This document shows positions 33,696-42,724 of a stretch of 64,000 bases of DNA, piece by piece. Origin of the DNA: Lactobacillus sp. ESL0677 (GTDB taxonomy: Bacteria; Bacillota; Bacilli; Lactobacillales; Lactobacillaceae). The DNA lies in the NCBI RefSeq assembly GCF_029392875.1, contig NZ_CP113946.1:1116001-1180000 (forward strand). The letters run 5' to 3'. The notes beneath the pieces were generated by a model. The model was not told the origin of the DNA. It ran no database searches and saw nothing but the letters and a program-made list of their open reading frames with translations. Within the stretch, counting starts at the first letter, position 1. Each line of letters starts with the position of its first letter. The position numbers were made by a program, and so were the translations under genes.

Positions 33696-33821
33696 TAACA
33701 CACTATTATTTATATTCGAAAAGTTGTATTTTTATTTGAAACTCGTTTGAAAATAGTTGATAAACACTGCTATGACAACAATATCTCTTTTGAATCTCTT
33801 TCGATTTATGTATCACATTTA

Positions 33822-33860
33822 ACCAAAAAACAATTTTAAAAATGTTTTTTGGTATATAAT
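33822..33860 (+). promoter_or_regulatory. Promoter with overlapping 11-bp inverted repeat
   Basis: ACCAAAAAACA and TGTTTTTTGGT form a perfect inverted repeat (33822-33853) that ends two bases before a TATAAT (33855-33860). The -35 region thus lies inside a possible operator. It drives the plus-strand membrane-protein gene. Confidence 0.5.
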
Positions 33861-33891
33861 TACTACTGAATACGCTAGTGAGGACATGTCA

Positions 33892-34380
33892 ATGGATTAT
33901 GGTGGAATTAAAAATAAAGAAGAAAAAATTGATTGGTGTAAGACAATATTATCAAATATTCCAAGATTTGGTAATCTATCGGCTATAATTTCATTTATTG
34001 GACCAATAATTGCACAACATCCTAATATTATTGATTTAAACTCCTATATTTCCCAAATAATTTTGGCAATTTCTACATTTGTTGCATTTATTTCAGGGAT
34101 ATTAGTTGGTTTGCGTTTCTGTTTTCCTGTTATTATGCATTATTTAAAATTTGGAAAAATTGATTTTTTTCTAAAAAGTATAAAGACATTGAATAATATA
34201 TTTTCAATACTTTTTTTGCTTTTTACTTTTTTTCTAGATTGGTTTATCATATCTGCTTATTCTAAAGATTTAACACTAAATATAATTATTACTTTTATGA
34301 TATTTTTGCTATCAATTGGTAATGGATATTTATTAGCAAACACTTTATATATCACACATTGCAAAAAAATTGACAGCTAA
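33892..34380 (+). CDS. Prophage-encoded membrane protein (moron candidate)
   Basis: 162 aa from the ATG at 33892, which is correctly spaced from GTGAGGA; an ATG two codons earlier is too close to it. Four hydrophobic segments (about residues 28-45, 52-75, 98-125, 130-155). It is the only plus-strand gene in the phage half, has its own promoter and terminator, and sits between tRNA-Ser and the lysis genes. That is the usual place for lysogenic-conversion genes. Base composition is more AT-rich than in the structural genes. I do not recognise the family; superinfection exclusion is one possibility. Confidence 0.65.
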   Translation: MDYGGIKNKEEKIDWCKTILSNIPRFGNLSAIISFIGPIIAQHPNIIDLNSYISQIILAISTFVAFISGILVGLRFCFPVIMHYLKFGKIDFFLKSIKTLNNIFSILFLLFTFFLDWFIISAYSKDLTLNIIITFMIFLLSIGNGYLLANTLYITHCKKIDS

Positions 34381-34402
34381 TATTTAATAAAACTAATAAA
34401 AC

Positions 34403-34450
34403 AAAAAAGACCGACTGTAGAGCTTAATTGCTCTATGGTCGGCCTTTTCG
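34403..34450. terminator. Bidirectional intrinsic terminator
   Basis: GACCGACTGTAGAGC and GCTCTATGGTCGGCC (one mismatch and one wobble) around TTAATT, with A- and T-runs on both sides. It ends both the membrane-protein gene and the endolysin transcript. Confidence 0.8.
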
Positions 34451-34488
34451 TATTGGTCCCCGTAGAGATACCAACGCTTGCTATTCAA

Positions 34489-35571
34489 TTATAAAATAAT
34501 ATTTACTTTTTTACCATTGATCCACTTATCTTTACCAGCACCAATTAGTAAATAATTCTTTTCCATGCGCAGCACTTTGTATCGGTCGCCTTTCTTGAAT
34601 TTTCTACCTGTCTTTGGCCCACCAGGTAAAGCGTGACCAACTGCAGGTCCAGTAACCTGACAGACAGCGTGCATGTTTGGATTAGTGAACAGTGGATTCT
34701 TTTTCGTAATCACTGTGCGCCAATCAACCCAACCTGTCTTGCCTTTATATGTAACTTGGTAGAAACCTTTGTCGCTCTCAGCTTGCATAATCACAGTCTT
34801 GCCATAAGGCACCATAATCAACTTCTTGTCGTTATTCGGCTCTGCCCACAAAGTTGCATCTGACTTTTTTGTGACGCAGACAGCGCCCATGTCAGTTGTC
34901 TTAACCAACGGATGCCAAGTCATTTCAATATCCCCTTTCGTTTCGTTCTTTGCATGATTATCCCAGTCAATATCTTGACCATTATAGTAATCTAAATCTA
35001 AGTCACCTGGCCAACCTGTCAATCTTCCAGCTGGCGTGTATTGCACAATAGCCAGTCTACTATTACTCCAACTATTTAGCCGGCCATAAATTGGTCGTGG
35101 CTTATAGCCTGGATGTGCAGTCATTGAGTTATACTGTGCAACCCATAAATAATATTTACCGCTAATTGAACGCCAGTTATAACTATTTTCATCACTCAAA
35201 CTCATGTAGATTAATGGCTTTGTTCCAGTTTTCTTGTAAACATAGTCCAAGAAATTCTTGGCCCATGTTACCCCACCAACTGGCACTGCTGCGCCTTCAT
35301 AGTCCAAAGCCAAAATAGCGTTCTTTAGATATGGCTTAGCAATCCGCAAAAAGAAATTGGCTTCTGCAACGTAATTGCCAGCATTTGCAAAGTGATATAA
35401 GCCAATCTTCTTACCTGCCTTTTGCGCTGTTTTCAGCTGCGAATTCATAGCAGGATTGATGTAACCTGTTCCTTGTGTTGCTTTTACCAGTATAAAGTCG
35501 CCGGCTATCTTAGTATTATCGATCCCGGCTTGATAGCTAGATTCGTCAACACCATTCTTTACTTTAGGCAT
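34489..35571 (-). CDS. lys: Phage endolysin: GH25 muramidase with C-terminal SH3-like repeats
   Basis: 360 aa. GH25 domain, residues 5-200: VDESSYQ (catalytic Asp near 8), LALDYEG (Asp/Glu pair near 100) and YYLWVAQYN. Two SH3-like wall-binding modules follow, one about residues 220-290 (KKSDATLWAEPNNDKKL, GKTGWVDWR) and one about 295-358. It cleaves the MurNAc-GlcNAc bond of peptidoglycan at the end of the lytic cycle. There is no signal peptide, so export depends on the holin. It overlaps the holin gene by 8 bp. Confidence 0.93.
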   Translation of the reverse strand: MPKVKNGVDESSYQAGIDNTKIAGDFILVKATQGTGYINPAMNSQLKTAQKAGKKIGLYHFANAGNYVAEANFFLRIAKPYLKNAILALDYEGAAVPVGGVTWAKNFLDYVYKKTGTKPLIYMSLSDENSYNWRSISGKYYLWVAQYNSMTAHPGYKPRPIYGRLNSWSNSRLAIVQYTPAGRLTGWPGDLDLDYYNGQDIDWDNHAKNETKGDIEMTWHPLVKTTDMGAVCVTKKSDATLWAEPNNDKKLIMVPYGKTVIMQAESDKGFYQVTYKGKTGWVDWRTVITKKNPLFTNPNMHAVCQVTGPAVGHALPGGPKTGRKFKKGDRYKVLRMEKNYLLIGAGKDKWINGKKVNIIL

Positions 35572-36004
35572 TCTGATCAGCTCCAGAGTTTACATCATCC
35601 TTGATAACTGGTTTTTCAGTTTGGTCCTTAACATCGTCTTCATTATAATCATCAGCTGTTGCAGGCGTTTCTGCATCAGTCTTATCTGGCTTGTCAGCAT
35701 TCATCTTAGCAACTTCCTTTTCTGCAAAAGCTCTAATCGCTGCTTCAATGGTAGGGTCAATCTTGACACCACGCGCAGCAAGTACACGCGTTACTTCGCT
35801 GATAACAGCATTCATCTTAGCTTTGCCTTCACCTTGAGTTGTTTCTGCTTCATGGACAAATGCGGCTGCTAAGTCGGGAATTTGTGCAATCCATTTATTT
35901 TTAATCGTATGATGCTCGCCATAAACCTTAACACTAACATAAGCTACGATTGCAACAACTACTAATCCTGCATAACCCCAATCCAAATAATCTTTAATGC
36001 TCAT
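35564..36004 (-). CDS. Phage holin (LL-H family-like)
   Basis: 146 aa. One clear membrane span (about residues 8-27), then a charged amphipathic region HTIKNKWIAQIPDLAAAFVH and an acidic C-terminal tail. The layout resembles Lactobacillus LL-H-type holins (Phage_holin_6). It would form membrane lesions that release the endolysin. Its position immediately before the endolysin supports this. Confidence 0.82.
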   Translation of the reverse strand: MSIKDYLDWGYAGLVVVAIVAYVSVKVYGEHHTIKNKWIAQIPDLAAAFVHEAETTQGEGKAKMNAVISEVTRVLAARGVKIDPTIEAAIRAFAEKEVAKMNADKPDKTDAETPATADDYNEDDVKDQTEKPVIKDDVNSGADQNA

Positions 36005-36006
36005 AA

Positions 36007-36138
36007 TTATTCACCCTCCAAAATATTTGCTTTAATGCAACCGTCAGCATTGATGGCCGCTACTTCTTTTTCATTCTTATCAACAAAAACAAGTCCATTT
36101 TGACCGAACAGCATGTTTGTATCGTCTCTAGCTCTCAC
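36007..36138 (-). CDS. Small phage protein with GTG start
   Basis: 43 aa, starting VRARDDTNMLFGQNGLVF and ending ANILEGE. The GTG at 36138 has AAAGGAG 10 nt before it and overlaps the stop of the preceding gene by 11 bp. The stop is followed within three bases by the holin ATG. Tight packing supports a real gene. Function unknown. Confidence 0.6.
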   Translation of the reverse strand: MRARDDTNMLFGQNGLVFVDKNEKEVAAINADGCIKANILEGE

Positions 36139-36517
36139 TTTTAATTTGCTCCTTTAAAATAACTGGCATTGCCAATGCCTGCTTGTATAATTTTGTTCCT
36201 GTACCATTGCCGTGTAGAGCGTGGTAACTTTCATAAATATGTTTTAGGCGAGTGAACTGTTGCTCTGTACCACCTTTTTGCACATAAATTATGCGGTAGC
36301 ACAGTTCGTCAAGTTCAGTATGTAAAATTTCTTGCATACCTTGTCCAACAATATCCAATTTAGTTTGAATACTAGACAGTGTTTTATCTAAGTCGGGTAT
36401 TTCACTAACTAATTTTTTATTGGTTTCTGCACGCTTTTTGTGTCCAGTCCATAAACCAACCACGAACTGAATAATGCCTAAGCGCCAAATCCATTCAAAT
36501 AATAAATTCCAGTCCAA
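36128..36517 (-). CDS. Phage membrane-anchored small protein in the lysis cassette
   Basis: 129 aa. An N-terminal hydrophobic span (about residues 5-24) is followed by a long helical/coiled region (KKRAETNKKLVSEIPDLDKT) and a basic C-terminus. It sits between XkdX and the holin. It could be a second holin, an antiholin or a tail-associated protein; I cannot decide. Confidence 0.6.
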   Translation of the reverse strand: MDWNLLFEWIWRLGIIQFVVGLWTGHKKRAETNKKLVSEIPDLDKTLSSIQTKLDIVGQGMQEILHTELDELCYRIIYVQKGGTEQQFTRLKHIYESYHALHGNGTGTKLYKQALAMPVILKEQIKSES

Positions 36518-36527
36518 ACAAAAACAC

Positions 36528-36686
36528 CTACTTTTCTACAGTAGATGTTTCTGAGTAATCGTTACCCGTAATTGCTTTATAATCGTCAGCTGTAATACTA
36601 CCCCAACTAACAAATTCTGCTATTTGATTGATATTATAAATACCCAAAGCAAGCATTTGCTTACAAAAATCAATGAATGCTTCCAT
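36528..36686 (-). CDS. XkdX-family phage protein
   Basis: 52 aa: MEAFIDFCKQMLALGIYN, then FVSWGSITADDYKAITG, which is the typical XkdX pattern of one helix followed by the G-x-IT-x-DY-x-x-ITG segment. Its ATG overlaps the stop of the upstream gene (TAATG). XkdX proteins lie between baseplate and lysis genes in siphophages; their role is unknown. Confidence 0.85.
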   Translation of the reverse strand: MEAFIDFCKQMLALGIYNINQIAEFVSWGSITADDYKAITGNDYSETSTVEK

Positions 36687-37060
36687 TATTGTGCGCCTCC
36701 ATTATCTGTAGGCTTATTTGCCATGCCCTTAGCCACCATGATGCCTAGCTCGCCCATTTGCTTTTGGCTAGCTGACAATTGACTTTGCAGCGCAGAATTG
36801 CTTTTCTTTAGTGCATCATTTTCTTGCTGTAATTGAGCAATCTGCGCCCCCTGTGACTCTGGATCCATTTCAACCCACTTGCCAAGTGAGCGGTTAAACT
36901 TTGGATTTTTAAGACTAGGGTCTGGTGCTTCTGCAATTAATGGATATGGCACACCTTTGTCAAATTCGCCAACAATACCTACAAGTAAACATGGATATTG
37001 TTCGTTTGATAAATAATAAGCTGTTTGTTGCACAGCTGGTTTTATTGTTTCTTCTGTCAT
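36686..37060 (-). CDS. Phage protein with C-terminal coiled coil
   Basis: 124 aa from the ATG at 37060, preceded by AAAGGAA 8 nt upstream. The N-terminal half contains YYLSNEQYPCLLVGIVG. The C-terminal half is a coiled coil (QIAQLQQENDALKKSNSALQ). Such short proteins accompany XkdX downstream of the receptor-binding genes. No enzymatic motif is visible. Confidence 0.65.
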   Translation of the reverse strand: MTEETIKPAVQQTAYYLSNEQYPCLLVGIVGEFDKGVPYPLIAEAPDPSLKNPKFNRSLGKWVEMDPESQGAQIAQLQQENDALKKSNSALQSQLSASQKQMGELGIMVAKGMANKPTDNGGAQ

Positions 37061-37080
37061 AATAAAATTTCCTTTCATAA

Positions 37081-37103
37081 AAAAAGCAACTCACACGAGT
37101 TGC
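37081..37103 (-). terminator. Intrinsic terminator separating tail and lysis genes
   Basis: GCAACTC-ACAC-GAGTTGC hairpin with T6 on the minus strand, just ahead of the ATG at 37060. It may let part of the late transcript end before the lysis genes. Confidence 0.65.
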
Positions 37104-37140
37104 TTAAGATATTATTGTTCCTCCACCAAAATCATCGTAT

Positions 37141-37401
37141 TTAAACCACATAGGGGTAGATATTTTTTTTGTCAGTAGTTTGCAACAAAATGTAAGTTAT
37201 ACCAGCACAATTATCAAAGCAAAAAACTTGAACATTTAAGATGCTTGTTCCAGCTATACTTCCAAAGTATCCATTATTGATAAAGCTTCCATCGGCTTGG
37301 CGAGAATAGTAATCAATGTTTTTTCCTACATGATTTAAATTATAAATTTGTGGAAATTTCAATGTATAAGCTTTATCTTTACTCCCTAGATACAGTGGCA
37401 T
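37141..37401 (-). CDS. Small tail-tip/baseplate protein, paralogue 2
   Basis: 86 aa starting MPLYLGSKDKAYTLKF. The LYLGxKDK opening is shared with the gene just upstream (37445-37720), and the rest is beta-rich and divergent. This opening is common in small proteins downstream of BppU in lactobacillus phages. A role in host recognition is plausible but inferred. Confidence 0.6.
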   Translation of the reverse strand: MPLYLGSKDKAYTLKFPQIYNLNHVGKNIDYYSRQADGSFINNGYFGSIAGTSILNVQVFCFDNCAGITYILLQTTDKKNIYPYVV

Positions 37402-37444
37402 AAACTCACCGCCAATCTAGTATAAAGTCTATATAGTAGGGCTT

Positions 37445-37720
37445 TTACCCCCCATTTATGAAAACGATGTCATCCTTACTTTGCCAGCAAACATGTTGCG
37501 CTGTTCTATCTACAGTGTAGAAATATAATGTACCATTTAATTTGATTGAACCTGCTATGAATAGCGCACCATCATCAGGTACCCAGCCGTTATTACTAGA
37601 CTTGATTCCTGTTGCAGCTACAGGTTCCTTTGCAGGAAACGTTCTAACATTTACACTAAATTGCTTGCCGATATAATTTTTTTCAAATTTTTTATCTTTA
37701 TTTCCCAAATATAGCGACAT
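37445..37720 (-). CDS. Small tail-tip/baseplate protein, paralogue 1
   Basis: 91 aa starting MSLYLGNKDKKFEKNY. It has the same first ten positions as its downstream neighbour and then a different beta-rich body ending FINGG. It lies 13 bp after BppU. It is a probable accessory of the baseplate or receptor-binding complex. Confidence 0.6.
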   Translation of the reverse strand: MSLYLGNKDKKFEKNYIGKQFSVNVRTFPAKEPVAATGIKSSNNGWVPDDGALFIAGSIKLNGTLYFYTVDRTAQHVCWQSKDDIVFINGG

Positions 37721-37733
37721 TTACATCGTCTCC

Positions 37734-39470
37734 TTAATCTGGCGTGTGATAGATAGTGTGACTATCTAGGCCTTTGCCAGCTATTAGTGCATCGACATCA
37801 GCTTGACTCATATCAACAAACTTCCAACCTGCTGTTTTTATTTCATCAATTTCTCCCTGTACGTTACTGATGCTTTGCTTATTAGCTGTAGCTTGAGAGT
37901 TAGCCGAATCAGCTGCTGCTTGAGCTTTATTGGCTGAACTTGCAGCATTATCAGCTGTTGACTGGGCTTTTTTAATGTTTTTATCGTTGATTGATGCTTG
38001 ATCGTAGGCATAAGTTTCAGCATCCGATTTAGCTGTAGCAATATTTTTGTCCACAGTTGCCTTGTCATAATAGTTGCTCATATCAGGTTTAGGGATTTTG
38101 CCCATCTGCGTGTCAGTATAATTTTTGCTGTCATCAACGTGTGGTAACCATGTCATATCTGGTGGTGTACCTATATCTTGCCAGATAGACAATTTTGCCA
38201 TTTTGACTTTGGTAGCCGTTCCGCTAATATGCGCTGTAACTGATGTGACATTAGCGTTCGTAATTGTTGAAACTATAGTAGACCAACCTTTTTGACCACT
38301 TGCAATATCATTACCTTTAACAACATATAAAGCAGAATCGCCATTGTAAGCCCATAAGCTAATACAATCTGAATCACTATTACTAGTGTTATCAATCCAA
38401 ACTTTAGCTGTTACTTTACCTCCGCTAATAATTGGAACCTTAGTATTGCTTAATAATCCATTACCGCCAATATCCTGTAGCTCATCGTTTGTACCTTCAA
38501 GCAGGTTCGGTGCAAATAAAGGTACTTGAACATTGCCATCACCATCTGGCTTTTTACCATTAAGTGATTTAACAAATGACGTGAAATCAATTTTATTAAA
38601 GTCAGCTTTAAGGCTATCTACCTTTTTCTGTACAGCATCAGCCTTTGCATTTAGGTCAGGCATAGTTGTATTGACTAAAGTTTTAATTTGTTGATTAATT
38701 GCACTTAATTGGCTTGTTAAGTCAGCTTTTAAGTTAGCTTCAAATGCAGTGAAATCAGTTTGGAACTGATTTTTCTGATTAGCAAAATCGGTTTTAGCTT
38801 GCTGGTTAGTTGCATTAACTGTAGCCTGCATGGAACTATCAAGTTTATCAATTTCAGCTTGCCAATTACTATCTAAAGCTTTATATTTTGCATCATATTG
38901 CGAAAGCTGGTTCTGATAGGCGGTTATCTTTTGATTGAAAGTATTAACTAGCTGATTTAGCTTGTTGGTGTTACTAGTGATACTGCTATTAATCGTATTA
39001 TTTTCATCACTGACAAACTTGGCTAATTCTTGTTGTGCCTTATCCAAGCTAGCCTGCATATGTGTCAGCATGTCCGCTGCACTCGACCAATAGTTGTCAT
39101 TAGACACGTTTAAATCTGCTTGTTTAATAACTTCGATATGAAAATTATTGGTAGTATCAATTAACCCGTTATTTGATTCAATTTCAAACCACGCTTCACC
39201 TGTTTCTTGATAAACTTCAGGTCGCAATTTATAGCTGATTTCACCATAGGTTGGGTCAACTACTTGAACGTTACTATCATCAACCATACGATTACCGTTT
39301 TTATTTTCAGCAAAAGCAAGTTTAAAATTGATCAGATCATAAGCATTGCCATTGGCATCAATAATTTTAGCTAGAATAACTAAGCCTTTTTCTGATTGAC
39401 GAATGACTACATCATCATTTATATCAGAATTATTTTTGTCCGTGTTTAGTGTTAGTTTCGGAATGCTCAT
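37734..39470 (-). CDS. BppU-type phage baseplate upper protein
   Basis: 578 aa. Residues 1-130 form the BppU N-terminal domain (MSIPKLTLNTDKNNSD, GLVILAKIIDANGNAYDL, TGEAWFEIES), which docks on the tail tip. Residues 140-310 are a long coiled-coil stalk. Residues 320-450 are a beta-rich module (ENLLEGT-like PNLLEGTNDEL). Another coiled coil follows, and the tail ends DALIAGKGLDSHTIYHTPD. It links the baseplate to receptor-binding parts. Confidence 0.82.
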   Translation of the reverse strand: MSIPKLTLNTDKNNSDINDDVVIRQSEKGLVILAKIIDANGNAYDLINFKLAFAENKNGNRMVDDSNVQVVDPTYGEISYKLRPEVYQETGEAWFEIESNNGLIDTTNNFHIEVIKQADLNVSNDNYWSSAADMLTHMQASLDKAQQELAKFVSDENNTINSSITSNTNKLNQLVNTFNQKITAYQNQLSQYDAKYKALDSNWQAEIDKLDSSMQATVNATNQQAKTDFANQKNQFQTDFTAFEANLKADLTSQLSAINQQIKTLVNTTMPDLNAKADAVQKKVDSLKADFNKIDFTSFVKSLNGKKPDGDGNVQVPLFAPNLLEGTNDELQDIGGNGLLSNTKVPIISGGKVTAKVWIDNTSNSDSDCISLWAYNGDSALYVVKGNDIASGQKGWSTIVSTITNANVTSVTAHISGTATKVKMAKLSIWQDIGTPPDMTWLPHVDDSKNYTDTQMGKIPKPDMSNYYDKATVDKNIATAKSDAETYAYDQASINDKNIKKAQSTADNAASSANKAQAAADSANSQATANKQSISNVQGEIDEIKTAGWKFVDMSQADVDALIAGKGLDSHTIYHTPD

Positions 39471-39588
39471 GCGATTCTTGCATCTCCTTCTTTAGTTGCG
39501 CATTTTCGGCTTGTAATTTTGCATTTTGGATTGTTAAGTCACCGATGGTTACTCCTAATATTGCTATTGCTTGATTTTGATTATTCAT
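39430..39588 (-). CDS. Small coiled-coil phage protein
   Basis: 52 aa from the ATG at 39588, with AAGGAGATAAAA before it; the frame is open further upstream but without a start site. It begins MNNQNQAIAILGVTIGDL, then a Lys/Glu/Gln-rich helix, and ends HSETNTKHGQK. It overlaps the BppU start by 41 bp, so translation is probably coupled. Function unknown. Confidence 0.6.
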   Translation of the reverse strand: MNNQNQAIAILGVTIGDLTIQNAKLQAENAQLKKEMQESHEHSETNTKHGQK

Positions 39589-39598
39589 TTTTATCTCC

Positions 39599-42500
39599 TT
39601 ACAAGAAATCCCAATTTGACTTGTTTCCTTTCCAATGGCGACCAACCCAGCTTTGAATAGAATTATCACCAATTCCTTCTTTTTGCTCCAAGACAGTACT
39701 ACCTGTGTAGATGTTAGTGATTTCGTTGCCTGAAATCATAAAATGGCCAATCACCCCTTTTGCTGCATTAATTTGAGGAGTCATAATTTGGTCTTCAGCT
39801 CTAATCAAAGTATCTACTTCATTATTTCGCGCTACATATATTTCCCCTGGGCAAATAGCTACTCCATCTGTTCCATTAGAAACAACAATTCCATCAGTTA
39901 TACCTTGACCTTGAAAAACAAGTGGTAAATTATCTTGTAATCCACCAACAGTTGTTGTTACGCCATTGCTATTAGCTTCCAAAGCACCATTTATCTTAAT
40001 AGCATTTATAGTTATACCGTTAATTGATTCAGCCAGTAATTTACCTTGATCATCAAATCCAGCTACTAAACTACCGGACGGATCAAAATAACCAATGCCT
40101 ATTGAATTAAATGAAAGTGTTGAGCCATCTTCGTTTCTAGCACACATCTTTACTGGGTGATCATAAGTTTGCTTACCATTAATATCCACAAATCGTAATT
40201 CAGCTGAACCGCCACTTTTTATTACATCGCCAATTTCTTTCTGAGCCTGATCATAAGCTTTAGCCGCTTCTTCAAATGTCTTACTAGGCAAACTAATACC
40301 TAGGTCTTTTTCAATTTGCTTAATGGCTGCTTCTTTATCAGCACCTTCTTCATTAAGCATTTTATGGATTCTGCTAGTCATACTAGCTGTAATTTTTTGC
40401 CTATTGCTTACCTGTCCAACTTGGCCCTCGGTATTGTCATTAGCTGATTGCAGTAATTCATGTGTATAGTTGATAGGTAAACTGCCGATTGTAATGCTTT
40501 GGTATTCGTGTGCTTGACAATCAAAAACCGTTGAAGTAACTTCAGCGGTTTCTTGTATTCCTAAATCATCAAACTCAACACCAACTTCATCATAGAGGTT
40601 AATCTCATCAATCTGATTAATCTGCTCGTAACTAAGTGTCAGTGAAACAGCAGGTTGACCAATGCGATATTCTTCCATGTAAGATTCGGCTAAATCTCGC
40701 AACTGCTGAATATCATCATCAGTAGGTGCCCCAGTGTCATTGTCGTTATCTGGTGTCCAATATTGACTGGCATCCCAGAATTGAATTCTTGGACTTTCCA
40801 TGCCTAAGCAGTTATCAGCAATGATAACCTTATCTGGCAACATAACGATAATTTCTTGCTGTGGCTGTTCTTCATCATCATCAGAATCATCTTCATCTGT
40901 ATTAGTTGGTTCAACATCATCATCTGCTTTATAGCTTAAATGACTACTTAAGACCCAACCGGTATGACCGTTATAACTGACCTGCGTCCAATTCTCACCG
41001 TTAGCGTCTGCCGTACCAATTACTGATACCGATACACCTGCAGGAATTGAATCATTTAATGCTGAACTGCTACTCGGTTTATCGTGCAATTCAATATGAC
41101 CATCTGTTGTTGCCTCGTGATTGACATAATCCTTCGGCGGTTTTGGCTTAACCGCCTTTTTAGCGTGCCAATCACAGTTGCTCGATGATACCCATTCACT
41201 GCTTCCAATATGGTAATAGGTCGTTCCAGCATCAACAGCTTGACTTAAAACTTTGTAATAGCCTTCTTTAATCCGCTTGTAATCATCTTTATAAGTAACT
41301 TTAGGCGGATGTTTTGAGTTCTTGGCTGGTTTATGCGTAACTGCTACCTTGATTTTTATTTTTTTGCCAGGACTTGAATACCAAATGGCATCTTTCTTAA
41401 CGTAAACCTTACCTTTTGCAGGTTGGTAAACATGATCGCCTTTTTTACTGAAGCTTAAATGTGGCCCATACAGCCATTTTTGATGACCAATTCGATACCA
41501 TTTATTACCATTCTCATCAACGGCAATATAATCGTAACTAATTTTTTGACCGTTTTTTAAGGTTTCACCAGTTTTCTTATGATCTGGACCTTGAAATGGT
41601 GACTTGTAAACATGAATCTTTTGGCCATTATCGTCATACGTAACAGTTGCAGTACCTTTAGCAGGATATTTAATCCCTTTACCACTAGAACTGCCAACTG
41701 TCGTATGGCCTTGACCTTGTACGTTATTAATAACGTAACTACCTGACTTATCAAATGTAATAAAGCTGGCATCTATCCAGGTTAGGTCGTCTAACATATA
41801 CCAATCATCATCGTTCATTGGCGCTGGATCAGAATTGCCATCTAACTTTCGCAAGATATTCAGCCGTTGACTATTTTTAACACTACCAGCAACAGTATGT
41901 CCTGGATAAGGTGAGTCATAAGTGGTTAAAGTTCCCGCACCTAAATACTGAACGACACCCACACCTTCATATTCTTCACCAGCCTGACTAATATCGTCAG
42001 GTATTTTCTTAGGTGGATTAGGCGTGTACTTAGCAAACGGTAAAATGCCAGCATACATTTCAGTCGTATTAATATCCTGGTTAACTGATGTTAAATCACG
42101 ACCGGCTTTAATTACAATGCCTGTCTTACGGCCTGCATTCCGTAATAATTTGAAATTGTAATTATCAAAAATCCAATTGCCGCGATACAGTGCCTGCATT
42201 GATTGTGTGGGTGTATCACCAATTGCATCATCACCTAGTAACAAACTGCTAACTTCGGCATTACTTTCCATTAACCAATTAATATTAGCCGTTTCAGTAA
42301 TGTCGGTGCTAAAAGTAACACCAGGTATGCTGATCATTGGCGGCACAGCGTCTTGGATTTTTTGAAATGCTTCACTAGCTGTAGCTGACGGCAAAGAAAT
42401 ATCGTTAGCAATGACTCCATTAGTTACATCACTAGCGATTTGACTTCCTTCAATAATTAAATTTTCTTCACTTCTTTGAATATGATTTATTCGAAATAAT

Positions 42501-42724
42501 TGCCTTCTTAGATTAGGTGCTGCATCAGCTAGAATACACATTCCTTCTTCAATCTTGTCGTGTAGAAAGCCATCTTTTTTATAGGTAATATTGATAGTTG
42601 AAATTGTATTTTTAGTATTCGTAATTGAAGGCTGGCCAACAATATCACACAACGCACCTAAGCCATTAGTTTTCGTATCATCTGATGCATGCGCAAACAA
42701 TAAAGGATAACGTAAATAATCCAT
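39599..42724 (-). CDS. Tail-associated protein (prophage tail endopeptidase/Tal type) with inserted SH3-like repeats
   Basis: 1041 aa from the ATG at 42724 (TAATG with the Dit stop; GGAGG upstream). Residues ~1-250 match the prophage tail endopeptidase fold (RRQLFRINHIQRSEENLIIE). Residues ~254-600 hold four SH3-like segments with GxxWYxI/GWV motifs (for example NKWYRIGHQKWLYGPH and NGHTGWVLSSHLSY). An acidic linker of about 20 Asp/Glu-rich residues follows. The tail endopeptidase fold then resumes (LTLSYEQINQIDEINLYDEV) with a C-terminal beta-helix-like end. The insertion probably contacts the host wall. Confidence 0.82.
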   Translation of the reverse strand: MDYLRYPLLFAHASDDTKTNGLGALCDIVGQPSITNTKNTISTINITYKKDGFLHDKIEEGMCILADAAPNLRRQLFRINHIQRSEENLIIEGSQIASDVTNGVIANDISLPSATASEAFQKIQDAVPPMISIPGVTFSTDITETANINWLMESNAEVSSLLLGDDAIGDTPTQSMQALYRGNWIFDNYNFKLLRNAGRKTGIVIKAGRDLTSVNQDINTTEMYAGILPFAKYTPNPPKKIPDDISQAGEEYEGVGVVQYLGAGTLTTYDSPYPGHTVAGSVKNSQRLNILRKLDGNSDPAPMNDDDWYMLDDLTWIDASFITFDKSGSYVINNVQGQGHTTVGSSSGKGIKYPAKGTATVTYDDNGQKIHVYKSPFQGPDHKKTGETLKNGQKISYDYIAVDENGNKWYRIGHQKWLYGPHLSFSKKGDHVYQPAKGKVYVKKDAIWYSSPGKKIKIKVAVTHKPAKNSKHPPKVTYKDDYKRIKEGYYKVLSQAVDAGTTYYHIGSSEWVSSSNCDWHAKKAVKPKPPKDYVNHEATTDGHIELHDKPSSSSALNDSIPAGVSVSVIGTADANGENWTQVSYNGHTGWVLSSHLSYKADDDVEPTNTDEDDSDDDEEQPQQEIIVMLPDKVIIADNCLGMESPRIQFWDASQYWTPDNDNDTGAPTDDDIQQLRDLAESYMEEYRIGQPAVSLTLSYEQINQIDEINLYDEVGVEFDDLGIQETAEVTSTVFDCQAHEYQSITIGSLPINYTHELLQSANDNTEGQVGQVSNRQKITASMTSRIHKMLNEEGADKEAAIKQIEKDLGISLPSKTFEEAAKAYDQAQKEIGDVIKSGGSAELRFVDINGKQTYDHPVKMCARNEDGSTLSFNSIGIGYFDPSGSLVAGFDDQGKLLAESINGITINAIKINGALEANSNGVTTTVGGLQDNLPLVFQGQGITDGIVVSNGTDGVAICPGEIYVARNNEVDTLIRAEDQIMTPQINAAKGVIGHFMISGNEITNIYTGSTVLEQKEGIGDNSIQSWVGRHWKGNKSNWDFL

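Larger units (their letters stand above)
33306..33891. other. 586-bp non-coding stretch between tRNA-Ser and the first phage gene
   Basis: I see no convincing protein gene. It holds the tRNA terminator, two minus-strand RNA-like units ending in hairpin terminators (33476-33552 and 33565-33695), and a palindrome with promoter (33822-33860). Confidence 0.6.
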
